Shown here piece after piece: positions 53,682-61,908 of a DNA stretch of 64,000 bases (positions within the stretch are counted from its first letter, which is position 1; every line of letters begins with the position of its first letter). Made by a program: the position numbers and the translations under genes. Under the pieces are notes generated by a model. That model saw nothing but the letters and a program-made list of their open reading frames with translations. It was not told the DNA's origin and ran no database searches. This stretch comes from Xiheimicrobium sp033763395 (lineage in GTDB: Bacteria; Myxococcota; Myxococcia; Myxococcales; Myxococcaceae): the NCBI GenBank assembly GCA_033763395.1, contig JANRKQ010000066.1:26718-90717 (forward strand), read 5' to 3'.

Positions 53682-55276
53682 CGCGCCGTCTCCTCGATGC
53701 ACCGCGACTTCAACGAGAAGCGGTAGGTGCGCAGTTCGTCGTTCCAGTACTCGTCCGCGAACTTGAACGAGACCTGGTTGCTCTTGAGGGCCTCTTCCTC
53801 GATGAGGGCCACCAGCTTCGAGCCCTTCTTGACGCGCTCGTAGAGCTTGAGGCCGACCTCGTACTCCATGAGGCGTACCTGCTCGGCCGCCCGGAGCAGC
53901 TTGTCGGCCTCGACGCGCACCGACTCCTGCAGGCGGCGCTGGTACACCCGCACCGCCTCGGCGCGCGCCAGATCGTACACGCGCGTCATGTAGCCGAACA
54001 TGCGCTCCCCGAAGGTGCCGGCGTACCGGCCGAGCTGCTCGCCCTCGAGCTCGAGCGACTCGAGGAACTTGCGCGCCCGCTGGGTGCTGCCGCGCGCCGA
54101 GGCAGCGCGGAGGAGCCGTGGGTCTCTCGTCAGGTCGTCCCGCTCACGGACCGCGTCGAGCGACTCGGCGTACCGGCGGGTCAGCTCCTTCGCCGAACGC
54201 TTCGCCGGCAGGTAGTGGCAGAGGTCGCGATAGATGAGCGCCTTCAAGAGGAACTTGTCGGGCAGGAACTCCTCGCGGAACGAGGGCGCGTCGAGGGTGG
54301 TGAGCAGGCCCATGGCCGCGTGCACCTGACCCAGCTGGTACCGCGTCCACGCCTCTTCGAGGTACAGCGCCGCGCGGCCGGGCTCGAGCGGCCCGAGCTT
54401 GACCAGGTTGTAGGCCTCGAGCGCGCCGGGGAAGTCGCCCGCTTCGTACCGCAGGCGCGCGACCGCCAGCATCGCGTCGTTCCGCGCCTCGCGGGTCAGC
54501 TTCTCGTCCTTCGCCAGCTCGAAGAACTGGTCGACCATCTCCTTCGGCAGGTCTTTGCGTGCCTGCTTCAGGCGCGTCACCAGCATCGCGTACTTCGCGC
54601 GCGAGGCCTCGGTGCTCCCCTCGGGCAGCTTCGAGAAGTGCGTCGTGGCCCACCGCTCGTTGCCGACGCGAAGGTCGACCAGGCCCTGCTGGTAGTGCGC
54701 GTAGCCAGCGACGTCTTCCGACAGGAAGCCCAGGTCGAGCGCGCCGAACACCTGCTCGTCGATCATCGCCTCGTCGTGGGGGCGATCGGTGAGCTGCTGC
54801 AGCTCTTCGAGGGCGCGCGTCAGCACCTGCGGGTTGGTGCGCTCACGGGCGATGCGCGAGAGGTACACGGCGCCCGCGTGGTGCAGCTTCAGCTCGATGA
54901 GCGAGCGCGCGAGAAAGAACTGCGCCCAGGCGTAGTTCTCGTCGGTCGACGGCACGTTCTCGGTGTAGTCGAACAGCTTGGGCGCCGCGGCCTTCGGGTT
55001 GCCGGCGAAGTAGTCGTTGAGCGCGTCGTCGAACAGCTTGGGGTCGATCTTCTTCGGCGGCGGTGGAGGCGCTGCGACGGGCGCGGCGCCCGTGCCCGTC
55101 GAGCCCCCTCCCATCGCGGCCGCGGCGGCGACGCCTCCATCTGCGGCCGGGGCTGGCGCGGGCGTGGCCTCGGCTGGGGCCTCACCGGTGACCGGGTCGG
55201 CAGGTTTCGCCGCGGGCTGCTGAGCGTGCGAGAGCGCGGCGGCGAGCGTCGTCGCGCAGGCGAGGAGGCGCAGCAT
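53678..55276 (-). CDS. gltC: GltC-like TPR periplasmic protein
   Basis: A 532-residue periplasmic protein with a signal peptide (MLRLLACATTLAAALSHAQQ) and a Pro/Ala linker (about 20-75). The rest is TPR-like helices (KLFDDALNDYFAGNPKAAAPKL, AGDFPGALEAYNLVKLGPLEPG) and a C-terminal long helical region (about 430-520) rich in Arg and Glu. In M. xanthus GltC lies with gltA and gltB and links outer-membrane barrels to periplasmic partners; the same gene order is seen here, with the barrels directly before it. It is shorter than the 674 or so residues of M. xanthus GltC, so the name is tentative. Overlaps the neighbouring barrel by one base (TGATG). Confidence 0.7.
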   Translation of the reverse strand: MLRLLACATTLAAALSHAQQPAAKPADPVTGEAPAEATPAPAPAADGGVAAAAAMGGGSTGTGAAPVAAPPPPPKKIDPKLFDDALNDYFAGNPKAAAPKLFDYTENVPSTDENYAWAQFFLARSLIELKLHHAGAVYLSRIARERTNPQVLTRALEELQQLTDRPHDEAMIDEQVFGALDLGFLSEDVAGYAHYQQGLVDLRVGNERWATTHFSKLPEGSTEASRAKYAMLVTRLKQARKDLPKEMVDQFFELAKDEKLTREARNDAMLAVARLRYEAGDFPGALEAYNLVKLGPLEPGRAALYLEEAWTRYQLGQVHAAMGLLTTLDAPSFREEFLPDKFLLKALIYRDLCHYLPAKRSAKELTRRYAESLDAVRERDDLTRDPRLLRAASARGSTQRARKFLESLELEGEQLGRYAGTFGERMFGYMTRVYDLARAEAVRVYQRRLQESVRVEADKLLRAAEQVRLMEYEVGLKLYERVKKGSKLVALIEEEALKSNQVSFKFADEYWNDELRTYRFSLKSRCIEETAR

Positions 55277-55923
55277 CAGTCATTCCCTCCGAAGTTGAGG
55301 GCGAGCGCGAGGTTCACCGTGAGCACGTTCCCGAAGCTGGTGGTGCCGCCGCCGGTGGGCAGCACCACGTTGTGGGTGATGTCGAGGCGGAAGCTGACGT
55401 ACTTGTTGACGAAGATGCGGCCGCCGCCGCCGATGTTGATGCCCGGCCGGAAGCCCGAGTTGGTGAAGCGGAACAGCGTGGCCCCCGCGAGCAGGTGGAT
55501 CTCACCGTGAATCACGGCGCGGTTCATCACCGCCAACTTCCCGTAGAAGGGCTTCCACATGACGTCGGACCCGACGAAGAACTGCACCTCGTCGTTGGCC
55601 GTCGGCTGCACGCCGAAGTTGCGCTCAAGCTCACCGCGCAGACTGCTGCGCGCCGCCAGGCCATACGCGCCGCGGCCCACCTGCCACGCGAACCGATCGG
55701 TGAAGTGGTAGACGTAGCCGACCTGCGCGTAGATGCCCGTGTAGAAGGCGTCGAGCGGCAGCACGCCGAACCACAGATCGAGCTCGTGGAGCAGCCGGTA
55801 CGGCCTGTCTTGCACGGCCGCGGTGACGCCCGGGTTCTCGAGCTCCTGCGTCTGCGCAAAGGCGGGCGCCGACACGACGAGCGCCAGCGCCACGAACGAG
55901 GGGAGCGCGCACAGGCGGCTCAT
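55276..55923 (-). CDS. Small outer-membrane barrel (GltA/GltB-like), copy 2
   Basis: A 215-residue beta-barrel with signal peptide (MSRLCALPSFVALALVVSAPAFAQ). Shares a clear common pattern with the preceding gene: (V)QDRPYRLLHELDLW near the N-terminus, YGKLAVMNRAVIHGEIHLL in the middle, GINIGGGGRIFVNKYVSFRLDI and an ending LNLALALNFGGND. The family is the small myxobacterial 'outer membrane beta-barrel' group to which GltA and GltB belong. Such barrels anchor the gliding complex in the outer membrane. Starts at 55923, overlapping the stop of copy 1 by four bases. Confidence 0.75.
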   Translation of the reverse strand: MSRLCALPSFVALALVVSAPAFAQTQELENPGVTAAVQDRPYRLLHELDLWFGVLPLDAFYTGIYAQVGYVYHFTDRFAWQVGRGAYGLAARSSLRGELERNFGVQPTANDEVQFFVGSDVMWKPFYGKLAVMNRAVIHGEIHLLAGATLFRFTNSGFRPGINIGGGGRIFVNKYVSFRLDITHNVVLPTGGGTTSFGNVLTVNLALALNFGGND

Positions 55924-56561
55924 TCGGTACCTCCGAAGTTCACGGCCAGGCCGAAGTTGAGGGCGAGCACGTTGGTGATGCCGGTCATCGACCCCGGCGC
56001 GGCCAGCACGATGTGGTTGACGAGATCGAGGCGCAGGCTCGCGTTCTTGCCCAGGAACAGCCGCCCGCCGCCGCCGATGTCGATCGCGGGCCGGATGGAC
56101 GGCGTCAACCCGTCAGTGAAGGCGAAGCCACTGCCGCCGCCGAGCAGGTGCACCTCGCCGTGCACCACGAACCGGTTGCCCACCGAGAGCTTCCCGTAGA
56201 GCGGGCGGAAGATGAGGTCGCCGCCCACGAAGAAGAGCACCCGCGAGAAGGCCGTGGGCAGCACCGTGAAGTCGCGCTCGAGCTGGTTGCGCAGCGACGT
56301 CGGCAGCGAGACGGCGTACGCGCCGCGCGCCTGGATGCCGAAGTAGTCGTTGAAGTGAAAGGCGTAGCCGCCCTGGGCGAAGAGGCCCTTCGTGTACGGA
56401 TCCGACGGCAGGAAGCCCACCATCACGGTGAACTCGTTCTGCAGGCGGTACGCCCGGTCTTGCAGCGCATTCACGCTGCTGGGCGGGGCTTCGAGGAGCT
56501 CCGACTGGCCCCACGCGAACACGGGGACCAACAGACACACGATGAGAATGGCTCGGTGCAC
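55920..56561 (-). CDS. Small outer-membrane barrel (GltA/GltB-like), copy 1
   Basis: A 213-residue protein starting with GTG at 56561, with a signal peptide (VHRAILIVCLLVPVFAWGQ). Homologous to the following gene: NALQDRAYRLQNEFTVMVGFL, YGKLSVGNRFVVHGEVHLLGG, DIGGGGRLFLGKNASLRLDLV and LNFGLAVNFGGTE. A strong ribosome site GGGAGGGG lies 5-12 bases upstream. It is the first gene after the terminator that ends gltG, so it probably has its own promoter; minus-strand TATCAT (about 56621-56616) is a weak -10 candidate. A tandem duplication with copy 2 is the simplest explanation. Confidence 0.75.
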   Translation of the reverse strand: MHRAILIVCLLVPVFAWGQSELLEAPPSSVNALQDRAYRLQNEFTVMVGFLPSDPYTKGLFAQGGYAFHFNDYFGIQARGAYAVSLPTSLRNQLERDFTVLPTAFSRVLFFVGGDLIFRPLYGKLSVGNRFVVHGEVHLLGGGSGFAFTDGLTPSIRPAIDIGGGGRLFLGKNASLRLDLVNHIVLAAPGSMTGITNVLALNFGLAVNFGGTE

Positions 56562-56751
56562 GTCACCCCTCCCGCGCCTTGGCCTGCGGCGCGAGCGTCG
56601 AGAAAAACGGCGGCGATGATAGGCCGCGCGCTCTGAAAACAAACCAAAATGCGAAGGCGCACGCTGGGGTGGAGACTCCTCTACACGTCGACAGGCCACG
56701 GGGCAGGGGGCATGCCGTGGAACACCGGCGGCCTTCCCGGGCTCCCGCGCG

Positions 56752-56789
56752 AACGAAAACGGCGGCGCTCTCAGAAGAGACGCGCCGCC
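56752..56789 (-). terminator. Rho-independent terminator after gltG-like gene
   Basis: An eight-base perfect GC stem (GGCGGCGC at 56761-56768 pairs with GCGCCGCC at 56782-56789) with a 13-base loop is followed on the minus strand by GTTTTCGTTC (56760-56751). It lies 23 bases after the stop of the gltG-like gene. It implies that gltG is transcribed separately from the barrel/TPR genes downstream. The other 200 bases of the gap 56562-56751 have an A/T-richer stretch and no gene. Confidence 0.72.
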
Positions 56790-56811
56790 GAGCGTTCCAC
56801 CGACGGGAGCG

Positions 56812-59016
56812 TCAGTAGCCGACGGAGTTGAACATGAACGGGTAGGTGATGACGACGCCGGCGCCCTTCGCCGGAGGGAAGCGCCAGCCCTTGAGCGAGG
56901 CGAGAATGCAGCCTTCCACCGCCGAGCTCTTCATCGTCGACGACTTCGTCTTGGCGAAGCCGACGCTGCCCGACGTCGTGATCTGCCACTCGAGCACGAT
57001 CTTGCCGGCGAGGCCCGGCTCCTTCAGCAGCGCCCGCTCGTAGCAGGATGAGACCTCGCCGAGGTGCGAGTTGATGACCTTCGCCACGGCGTCCTTGTCG
57101 ATGGTGCCCTGGGCGCCGATGTTGCGGCTCACCGCGGCGGTGACCGCGCCGCCGACCTTGCCCTTGCCGATGTTGCCCGCGCCGAGCGCGCCGATGCCGG
57201 CGCCGCCCTTGCCGCGAAGCAGCTCGGCCCCCTTGATGCCCATGCCGCCAGCGCCACCACCGCCGAGGCCGAAGGTGCCGATGCCGGCGTTCGCGATGGG
57301 CGCCTTGCCGATGAGGCCCGAGAGCTTGAAGTCATTCTTGGCGTTCTTCGCGCCGGGGCCCGAGCCGAGCTTGTCGACGGCGGCCAGCAGGTCCTTCATC
57401 GCCGGCCCGGCCGCCACCAGCTTCTCGACCGACTTGAGCGCCTTCTTGGTCTCCTGAGGCACCGCCTTGGGCACCTGCTTCTCGACCTTCGGCTCTTCCT
57501 TCTTCTCGGGCTTCTTCAGCTTCTCGATCTTCTCTTCGATCTTCTTCTTCTCCTCCTTCTTGGGAGGCGCGATGAGCCGCACCGCGACGGGCGGAACGTT
57601 CTTCGCGGCGAAGTCGGGGTTTTCGGGCTGGTACGCGTAGACGGCGAAGGCGAGGAAGGCGCTGCCGAACAGGCCGAGGAACGCCAGCACCAGCCAGGGC
57701 ATCTTCTTCAGCGGGTTGACGAAGGGGCGGGGCAGCGCAGGCTGCACGTAGGCGACGAGCGTCATCTCTTTGTCGCCCGAGAACCGCACCGCGTGACCGG
57801 TGCCGAGCGTGACGCAGCGCTTGTTGCCAGGGCCGACCTCGAGCGACTCGACCTGCACCGGGTAGAAGTTGCCGTCCTGCGCGCGGCGCTCGACGGCAGC
57901 GGTGGGCGGCACGAAGACGCGATAGAGCCCGCCCTTCTGCTCCTCGGCGAAGACGAAGTCCTGCCCTTCGGTGCCGAAGCCCCACAGAGGCAGCGGCGCC
58001 GAGTCGTCATCGCGCGCGACGAGCTTCTTCTTGGGGTCGATGCGCTGGTGCGACGAGGCGTACTTGCGCGTCTCACCCCAGTAGAGCTCGACGAAGAGGT
58101 GCGGCTTGCCCTTCCCCTCGGAGGCGGGTGGAATCGACGGCGAGGGTCGGTGGTGACGGGCCTTCGAGCGCGCGGCCTGCGGCTGGGCCTTCTTCTCGGC
58201 GTGGCGCGGCTCGGGGGCCTTCGCGGCAGGCTTCGCCTCAGCCCGCGCGATCGGCGTCGCGGGCTGCGTGGGCGGCGCGGGAATCGGCGCGGGCGCCGCG
58301 AACATCGCAGGCGCGGGCGGGAGCGACGGGGCCGGAGGAGGCGGCGGCGAGTCCACCGACAGCGGCACCGTCATCTGTGGGTCGGCGGCGCGAGCGGGCC
58401 GGGTGGGCTCGAGCAGCTCTGAGCCCAGCGCCACGCTCTCGGTCTTCTCCTCGTGCTCTTCGAGCGACAACGGCTCGACGGGGCGAAGGTGCGGGGTCGC
58501 GCGGGCGGTGACGGCGGTGTCGGGCTGCGCCGCCGTGTTCGCTCGACGAGACGACACCACGGTGGCCGGCGCCGCGGCCTTGGCCTGCGCAGGCGCCGCG
58601 GGCCTGGCGGGAACGGCGGCGATGGGGGATGGGCGGGCGGGGGCCGCGGGCGCGGCTCCGCCCAGGAGGGCGGCGACCTCGGGCGGCGGGGCAGGCTTGG
58701 CCGCGGGCTTCTGGGCCAGCACCCGCACCTTGAGCGTGAAGGGGCCGCACGCGATCTCGTCGACCGCGCGCACTTCACACGCGTTGACGCGGTGCCCGTT
58801 CACGAAGACCGAGCCGGTGCCCGCGTCTTGAATCGCAGCGCGGCCGTTCTGGAAGTACAGGGTCGCGTGCGTCGCGGCGACCGACGGGTCATCGAGGCGC
58901 AAATCGACCGCGTCGCCAGACCCGAGAACGTATTGGCCAGGCACGAACACTTCCGTGCCGACCAGCAGACCGTCCCGCAAGATCACGACCTGGAGGACGG
59001 AGGGCTGTCCACTCAC
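56812..59016 (-). CDS. gltG: GltG/PglI-like FHA-TM-TonB protein
   Basis: A 734-residue inner-membrane protein with three parts. Cytoplasmic: an FHA phospho-threonine-binding domain (about residues 20-100; VLGSGDAVDLRLDDPSVAATH), then a long Pro/Ala-rich linker and a second beta domain (about 300-425). One membrane helix (about 440-462; MPWLVLAFLGLFGSAFLAF). Periplasmic: a Lys/Glu/Pro-rich stalk, a Gly-rich segment and a TonB-like AgmX/PglI C-terminal domain (about 640-734). This is the architecture of gliding protein GltG (PglI), which carries motor force to the outer membrane. GTG start with AAGGAG 8 bases upstream. FHA domains suggest Thr-phosphorylated partners; none is proven here. Confidence 0.85.
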   Translation of the reverse strand: MSGQPSVLQVVILRDGLLVGTEVFVPGQYVLGSGDAVDLRLDDPSVAATHATLYFQNGRAAIQDAGTGSVFVNGHRVNACEVRAVDEIACGPFTLKVRVLAQKPAAKPAPPPEVAALLGGAAPAAPARPSPIAAVPARPAAPAQAKAAAPATVVSSRRANTAAQPDTAVTARATPHLRPVEPLSLEEHEEKTESVALGSELLEPTRPARAADPQMTVPLSVDSPPPPPAPSLPPAPAMFAAPAPIPAPPTQPATPIARAEAKPAAKAPEPRHAEKKAQPQAARSKARHHRPSPSIPPASEGKGKPHLFVELYWGETRKYASSHQRIDPKKKLVARDDDSAPLPLWGFGTEGQDFVFAEEQKGGLYRVFVPPTAAVERRAQDGNFYPVQVESLEVGPGNKRCVTLGTGHAVRFSGDKEMTLVAYVQPALPRPFVNPLKKMPWLVLAFLGLFGSAFLAFAVYAYQPENPDFAAKNVPPVAVRLIAPPKKEEKKKIEEKIEKLKKPEKKEEPKVEKQVPKAVPQETKKALKSVEKLVAAGPAMKDLLAAVDKLGSGPGAKNAKNDFKLSGLIGKAPIANAGIGTFGLGGGGAGGMGIKGAELLRGKGGAGIGALGAGNIGKGKVGGAVTAAVSRNIGAQGTIDKDAVAKVINSHLGEVSSCYERALLKEPGLAGKIVLEWQITTSGSVGFAKTKSSTMKSSAVEGCILASLKGWRFPPAKGAGVVITYPFMFNSVGY

Positions 59017-59057
59017 GAGGAACTCCTTCGAGGCAAGAGGGGGCGATGCAGGGCGGC

Positions 59058-59408
59058 TCAGGTGTCGTAGAGCGAGCCGACGATCTCATCGCGGAAGTTG
59101 TCCCGCTTCTTGATCATGGACCGGATCTTCAGCTCCTTCCGGTCGTACAGGTAGACGGCGCCAGACTTGTTGCTCTGGCCCTGAATGAGGCGGTCGTCGA
59201 AGTCGATGCGCGTCGGGCCACGCACCGCCGAGCCTCCGCCGCCCGTCTCGGTTGCGGCGGTCGGCGCCGGGGCCGCTTCAGCCGGCGCTGACGCGGGCGC
59301 GGCGGCGGGCTTTCGGGCTGCAGGAGCCGCGGCCGGCTTCTTCTTGGGACCTGCGTGAGCGACGCCTGCGATCAGCAGGAGAGAACCGGCGAGCAGGAAA
59401 GAGCGCAT
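59058..59408 (-). CDS. Small secreted Ala/Pro-rich protein at head of Glt-like block
   Basis: A 116-residue protein with a signal peptide (MRSFLLAGSLLLIAGVAHA), a low-complexity Ala/Pro/Lys stretch (about 20-60), and a conserved-looking C-terminal part: RIDFDDRLIQGQSNKSGAVY, KELKIRSMIKKRDNFRDEIV. The last 45 residues do not look random; a similar short protein is often seen immediately before gltG-like genes, from memory. It is 41 bases upstream of the gltG-like start and probably co-transcribed with it. Function unknown; possibly a periplasmic partner of the TonB-type domain. ATG 59408 is chosen because it gives the signal peptide. Confidence 0.72.
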   Translation of the reverse strand: MRSFLLAGSLLLIAGVAHAGPKKKPAAAPAARKPAAAPASAPAEAAPAPTAATETGGGGSAVRGPTRIDFDDRLIQGQSNKSGAVYLYDRKELKIRSMIKKRDNFRDEIVGSLYDT

Positions 59409-59420
59409 GTGGAGCCGTGG

Positions 59421-59450
59421 AGTTAAGCGAAGCGTGTGCCGAACGGTCAA
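59421..59450 (-). promoter_or_regulatory. Possible sigma-70-type promoter before the 116-residue gene
   Basis: On the minus strand TTGACC (59450-59445) is followed after 18 bases by TTAACT (59426-59421). The -10-like box lies only 12 bases before the ATG at 59408, so transcripts would have a very short or no leader. The match to consensus is reasonable for the -35 and weak for the -10; spacing is right. Confidence 0.4.
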
Positions 59451-59552
59451 GGAGTACACGAGGTGCAGAGCGCTGAGATTCCCCCGCAACGTCGGGGGCT
59501 TCCCACCACGTTGTGGGGTGGACTGTTCACCCATGTGGTAGCGAGGGCTCCG

Positions 59553-61835
59553 ATGACACGACATGTGGTTCTCTCCGTTCTGCTGCTGGGCCTGCCGAGC
59601 GCGTGCCGGCGAGCCGACACCGCTTCTTCGCCACCGGTTCCAGATGCAGGCGCGCCGCTTTCGGTGACTCGGCTCGTCACCGTTGGGCCACGGCTCCTCT
59701 CGAACCAGACCTCCACGCCGCTCATCGTCACGGGAGAACGACTCACCCATGCGAAGGCGCTCGTCCTCGGTGCGCCGGTGTCGCGAAGCCTCCCACTGGT
59801 TGCGCTCGATGACAGGCACGCGTTCACCCGGTTCCCCGTCGGGGTCGACCTGGGCGTCGCGCCCGAGGTGCTCGTCGACTCGAAGCTCGACGTGGGCGAG
59901 GGCCGCGCCGAGCTGCGCCTCATCAACGACACGCGGTTTCCCGATCTCATCGCGCTCGCGACCACCGCGGACGAGCGCTGGCTGGTGGCGGTGAGCACGA
60001 CCGACGACACGCTCTACGCGCTCGACACGAAGAGCCGCGCCGTGCGCAAAGTGCCAGTCGACGACGGCCCGTCCTCCATCGCGCGGCTGCCGACGGGGCA
60101 GCTGGTGGTCGCCCACCTCTTCTCGCCGACGCTCGCCGTGGTGGACTTCTCGACCGACGTCCCAGCGGTGTCGCGCGTGCCCGGTCCCGTGATGGCGGCG
60201 TCGGTGGCGGTGGGCGACGACGGCCTCGTCTTCGTGGCCGAGCAGGCGCGCGACTCGGTGCTGGCGCTCGACTCGCGCGATGGCTTCAAGGAGAAGTGGC
60301 GCACGCCCGTCGCGCCGAACCCGCGGGCGCTCGCGGTGACGTCGGCCGGGTTGGCGGTGGGCTCGCTCCAGACCGGAGAGATCGAGCTGCTCGAGGTCGC
60401 GACGGGGAAGGTGCTGGGCGCGACGCAGCCGGGCCCGGGCACTCCCATCGTCGGGGGCACCACCAGGGCCTACGGCTCGTACGTCATGAACGGCAAGGCC
60501 CCGCGCGCGCTCGTGGCCTCGGCGAAGACCCTTGACCTCTTCGTCTCGAGCATCGGCCCGAACATCGGGCCCAACCCCGACAAGATGGAGGTGAGCATGA
60601 ACGGTGGCGTCGGTGCGCTCACGCTCCCGCAGGCGGCGACGAAGCGCGCGCTCGGCTGGAGCCGCCACCTGGGCTTCGGCGCGGGCGTGACCGAGGCGCT
60701 CGTGCTCGACGACGCCGCGGGGCTCCTCTACGCCTCAGACGTCTCGCTGGGCCTGGTGCGCGTCGTCGATGCCCGCAAGCTCGCGCGCAGCGACGCCGAG
60801 GCCGCGAAGGCGCTCGTGCAGGAGGTCGCGCTGCCGCCGCCCGAGTCGTTCCCGCGCATTCGCCCCGACGAGGACTTCAACGTGAACGGCCGGGCCGGGC
60901 CGTCGCTCCACTCGGGCCCGCGTGCGCTCGTGCTGTCGAAGGACCGCAAGAGCCTGTGGGCCCTCAACCGCTTCACGGGCACCGTCGCGCGGCTCGACGT
61001 CGCGAAGGCCGCGGCCGGGAAAGCAGTGTGGAAGGAGCAGCTGCCGCTCGTCGACGTGCTCGCCCAGAAGACGCGGCGGCTCGGACAGGTGCAGTACTTC
61101 GCCGATCTCGGCAAGACCGCGATGAGCTGCGACGCCTGCCACCTCGAGGGCCACGGCGAAGGCGTGCTCTTCGAGAAGACGATGCCGCTGCGCATCTACC
61201 GCTCGACCACGGTGCGAGGCAGCCGCGAGACGCCGCCGTACTTCACGCCCGCGTCGACGCACTCGATGGGCGAGACCGCGAAGATGGTGGGGTCGCGGAA
61301 CCGGTACCAGAACCCGCCCATGACGCCCGAGGAGATCGAGGCGCTCACACTCTACTCGTCCCTCATCCCCACGCTGCCAAACCCGTTCGTGGACGAGCGC
61401 GGCGTGCCGTCCGAGGCGCTCGAGCTCCCAGACGGAGCCACCGGGAACGCCCGCCGCGGCCTTGCGCTGTTCGAGGGCAAGGCGGCCTGCGCGAGCTGCC
61501 ACCCGGCGCCGCAGTACACGACGGATCAGGATCCAGCGACGCGCGGGCGGTTCATCGACGTCGGCACGCCGCGCTTCATGCCGCTGCGCGAGGCGATGCA
61601 GAACACGCTCTTCAAGGGCTTCGGCACCCCGGCGCTGGTCGGCTCATGGGACGTCTTCCCGATGCTCACCACCGGGCTCGCGGGCCTCGAGGTGCGCGGC
61701 GACGGGAGCGTCGGCGTGGCCACCCGGTTCCCGCTGCGCGCGGCGGTCGAGCGCTGGGCGCCCACCCACGGCCGGGCCGATCTGCTCTCGCCCCAGGAGC
61801 GCGACGATCTGCTAGCCTTCGTGCTCTCACTGTAG
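59553..61835 (+). CDS. Di-heme cytochrome c lipoprotein with N-terminal beta-propeller
   Basis: A 760-residue lipoprotein: MTRHVVLSVLLLGLPSAC, Cys18. The first two thirds repeat about seven beta-propeller blades (LALTSAGLAVGSLQTGEIELLEVATGK-like, WLVAVSTTDDTLYALDTKSRAV). The C-terminal third has two CxxCH heme sites, CDACH (about residue 526) and CASCH (about 645), with later Met-rich segments, resembling the MauG/cytochrome-peroxidase fold. It is probably an electron-carrier or peroxidase on the periplasmic face of a membrane. The 144 bases upstream hold two adjacent GC-rich hairpins (59481-59498 and 59502-59521) in the leader. Divergent from the Glt block. Confidence 0.82.
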   Translation: MTRHVVLSVLLLGLPSACRRADTASSPPVPDAGAPLSVTRLVTVGPRLLSNQTSTPLIVTGERLTHAKALVLGAPVSRSLPLVALDDRHAFTRFPVGVDLGVAPEVLVDSKLDVGEGRAELRLINDTRFPDLIALATTADERWLVAVSTTDDTLYALDTKSRAVRKVPVDDGPSSIARLPTGQLVVAHLFSPTLAVVDFSTDVPAVSRVPGPVMAASVAVGDDGLVFVAEQARDSVLALDSRDGFKEKWRTPVAPNPRALAVTSAGLAVGSLQTGEIELLEVATGKVLGATQPGPGTPIVGGTTRAYGSYVMNGKAPRALVASAKTLDLFVSSIGPNIGPNPDKMEVSMNGGVGALTLPQAATKRALGWSRHLGFGAGVTEALVLDDAAGLLYASDVSLGLVRVVDARKLARSDAEAAKALVQEVALPPPESFPRIRPDEDFNVNGRAGPSLHSGPRALVLSKDRKSLWALNRFTGTVARLDVAKAAAGKAVWKEQLPLVDVLAQKTRRLGQVQYFADLGKTAMSCDACHLEGHGEGVLFEKTMPLRIYRSTTVRGSRETPPYFTPASTHSMGETAKMVGSRNRYQNPPMTPEEIEALTLYSSLIPTLPNPFVDERGVPSEALELPDGATGNARRGLALFEGKAACASCHPAPQYTTDQDPATRGRFIDVGTPRFMPLREAMQNTLFKGFGTPALVGSWDVFPMLTTGLAGLEVRGDGSVGVATRFPLRAAVERWAPTHGRADLLSPQERDDLLAFVLSL

Positions 61836-61856
61836 AGGTGGGGGCACGTCCCACCT
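61836..61856 (+). other. GC hairpin directly after the cytochrome gene
   Basis: AGGTGGG (61836-61842) pairs perfectly with CCCACCT (61850-61856) over a seven-base loop, starting at the first base after the stop codon. It lacks a T-tract so it is not a classical terminator; it may slow ribosomes, protect the 3' end or terminate with a factor. Confidence 0.4.
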
Positions 61857-61908
61857 GAATCGAAGGCCTTCGTGTGGTCGAGCGGCTGTGTGTAGAGTCC
61901 GCACCCGC

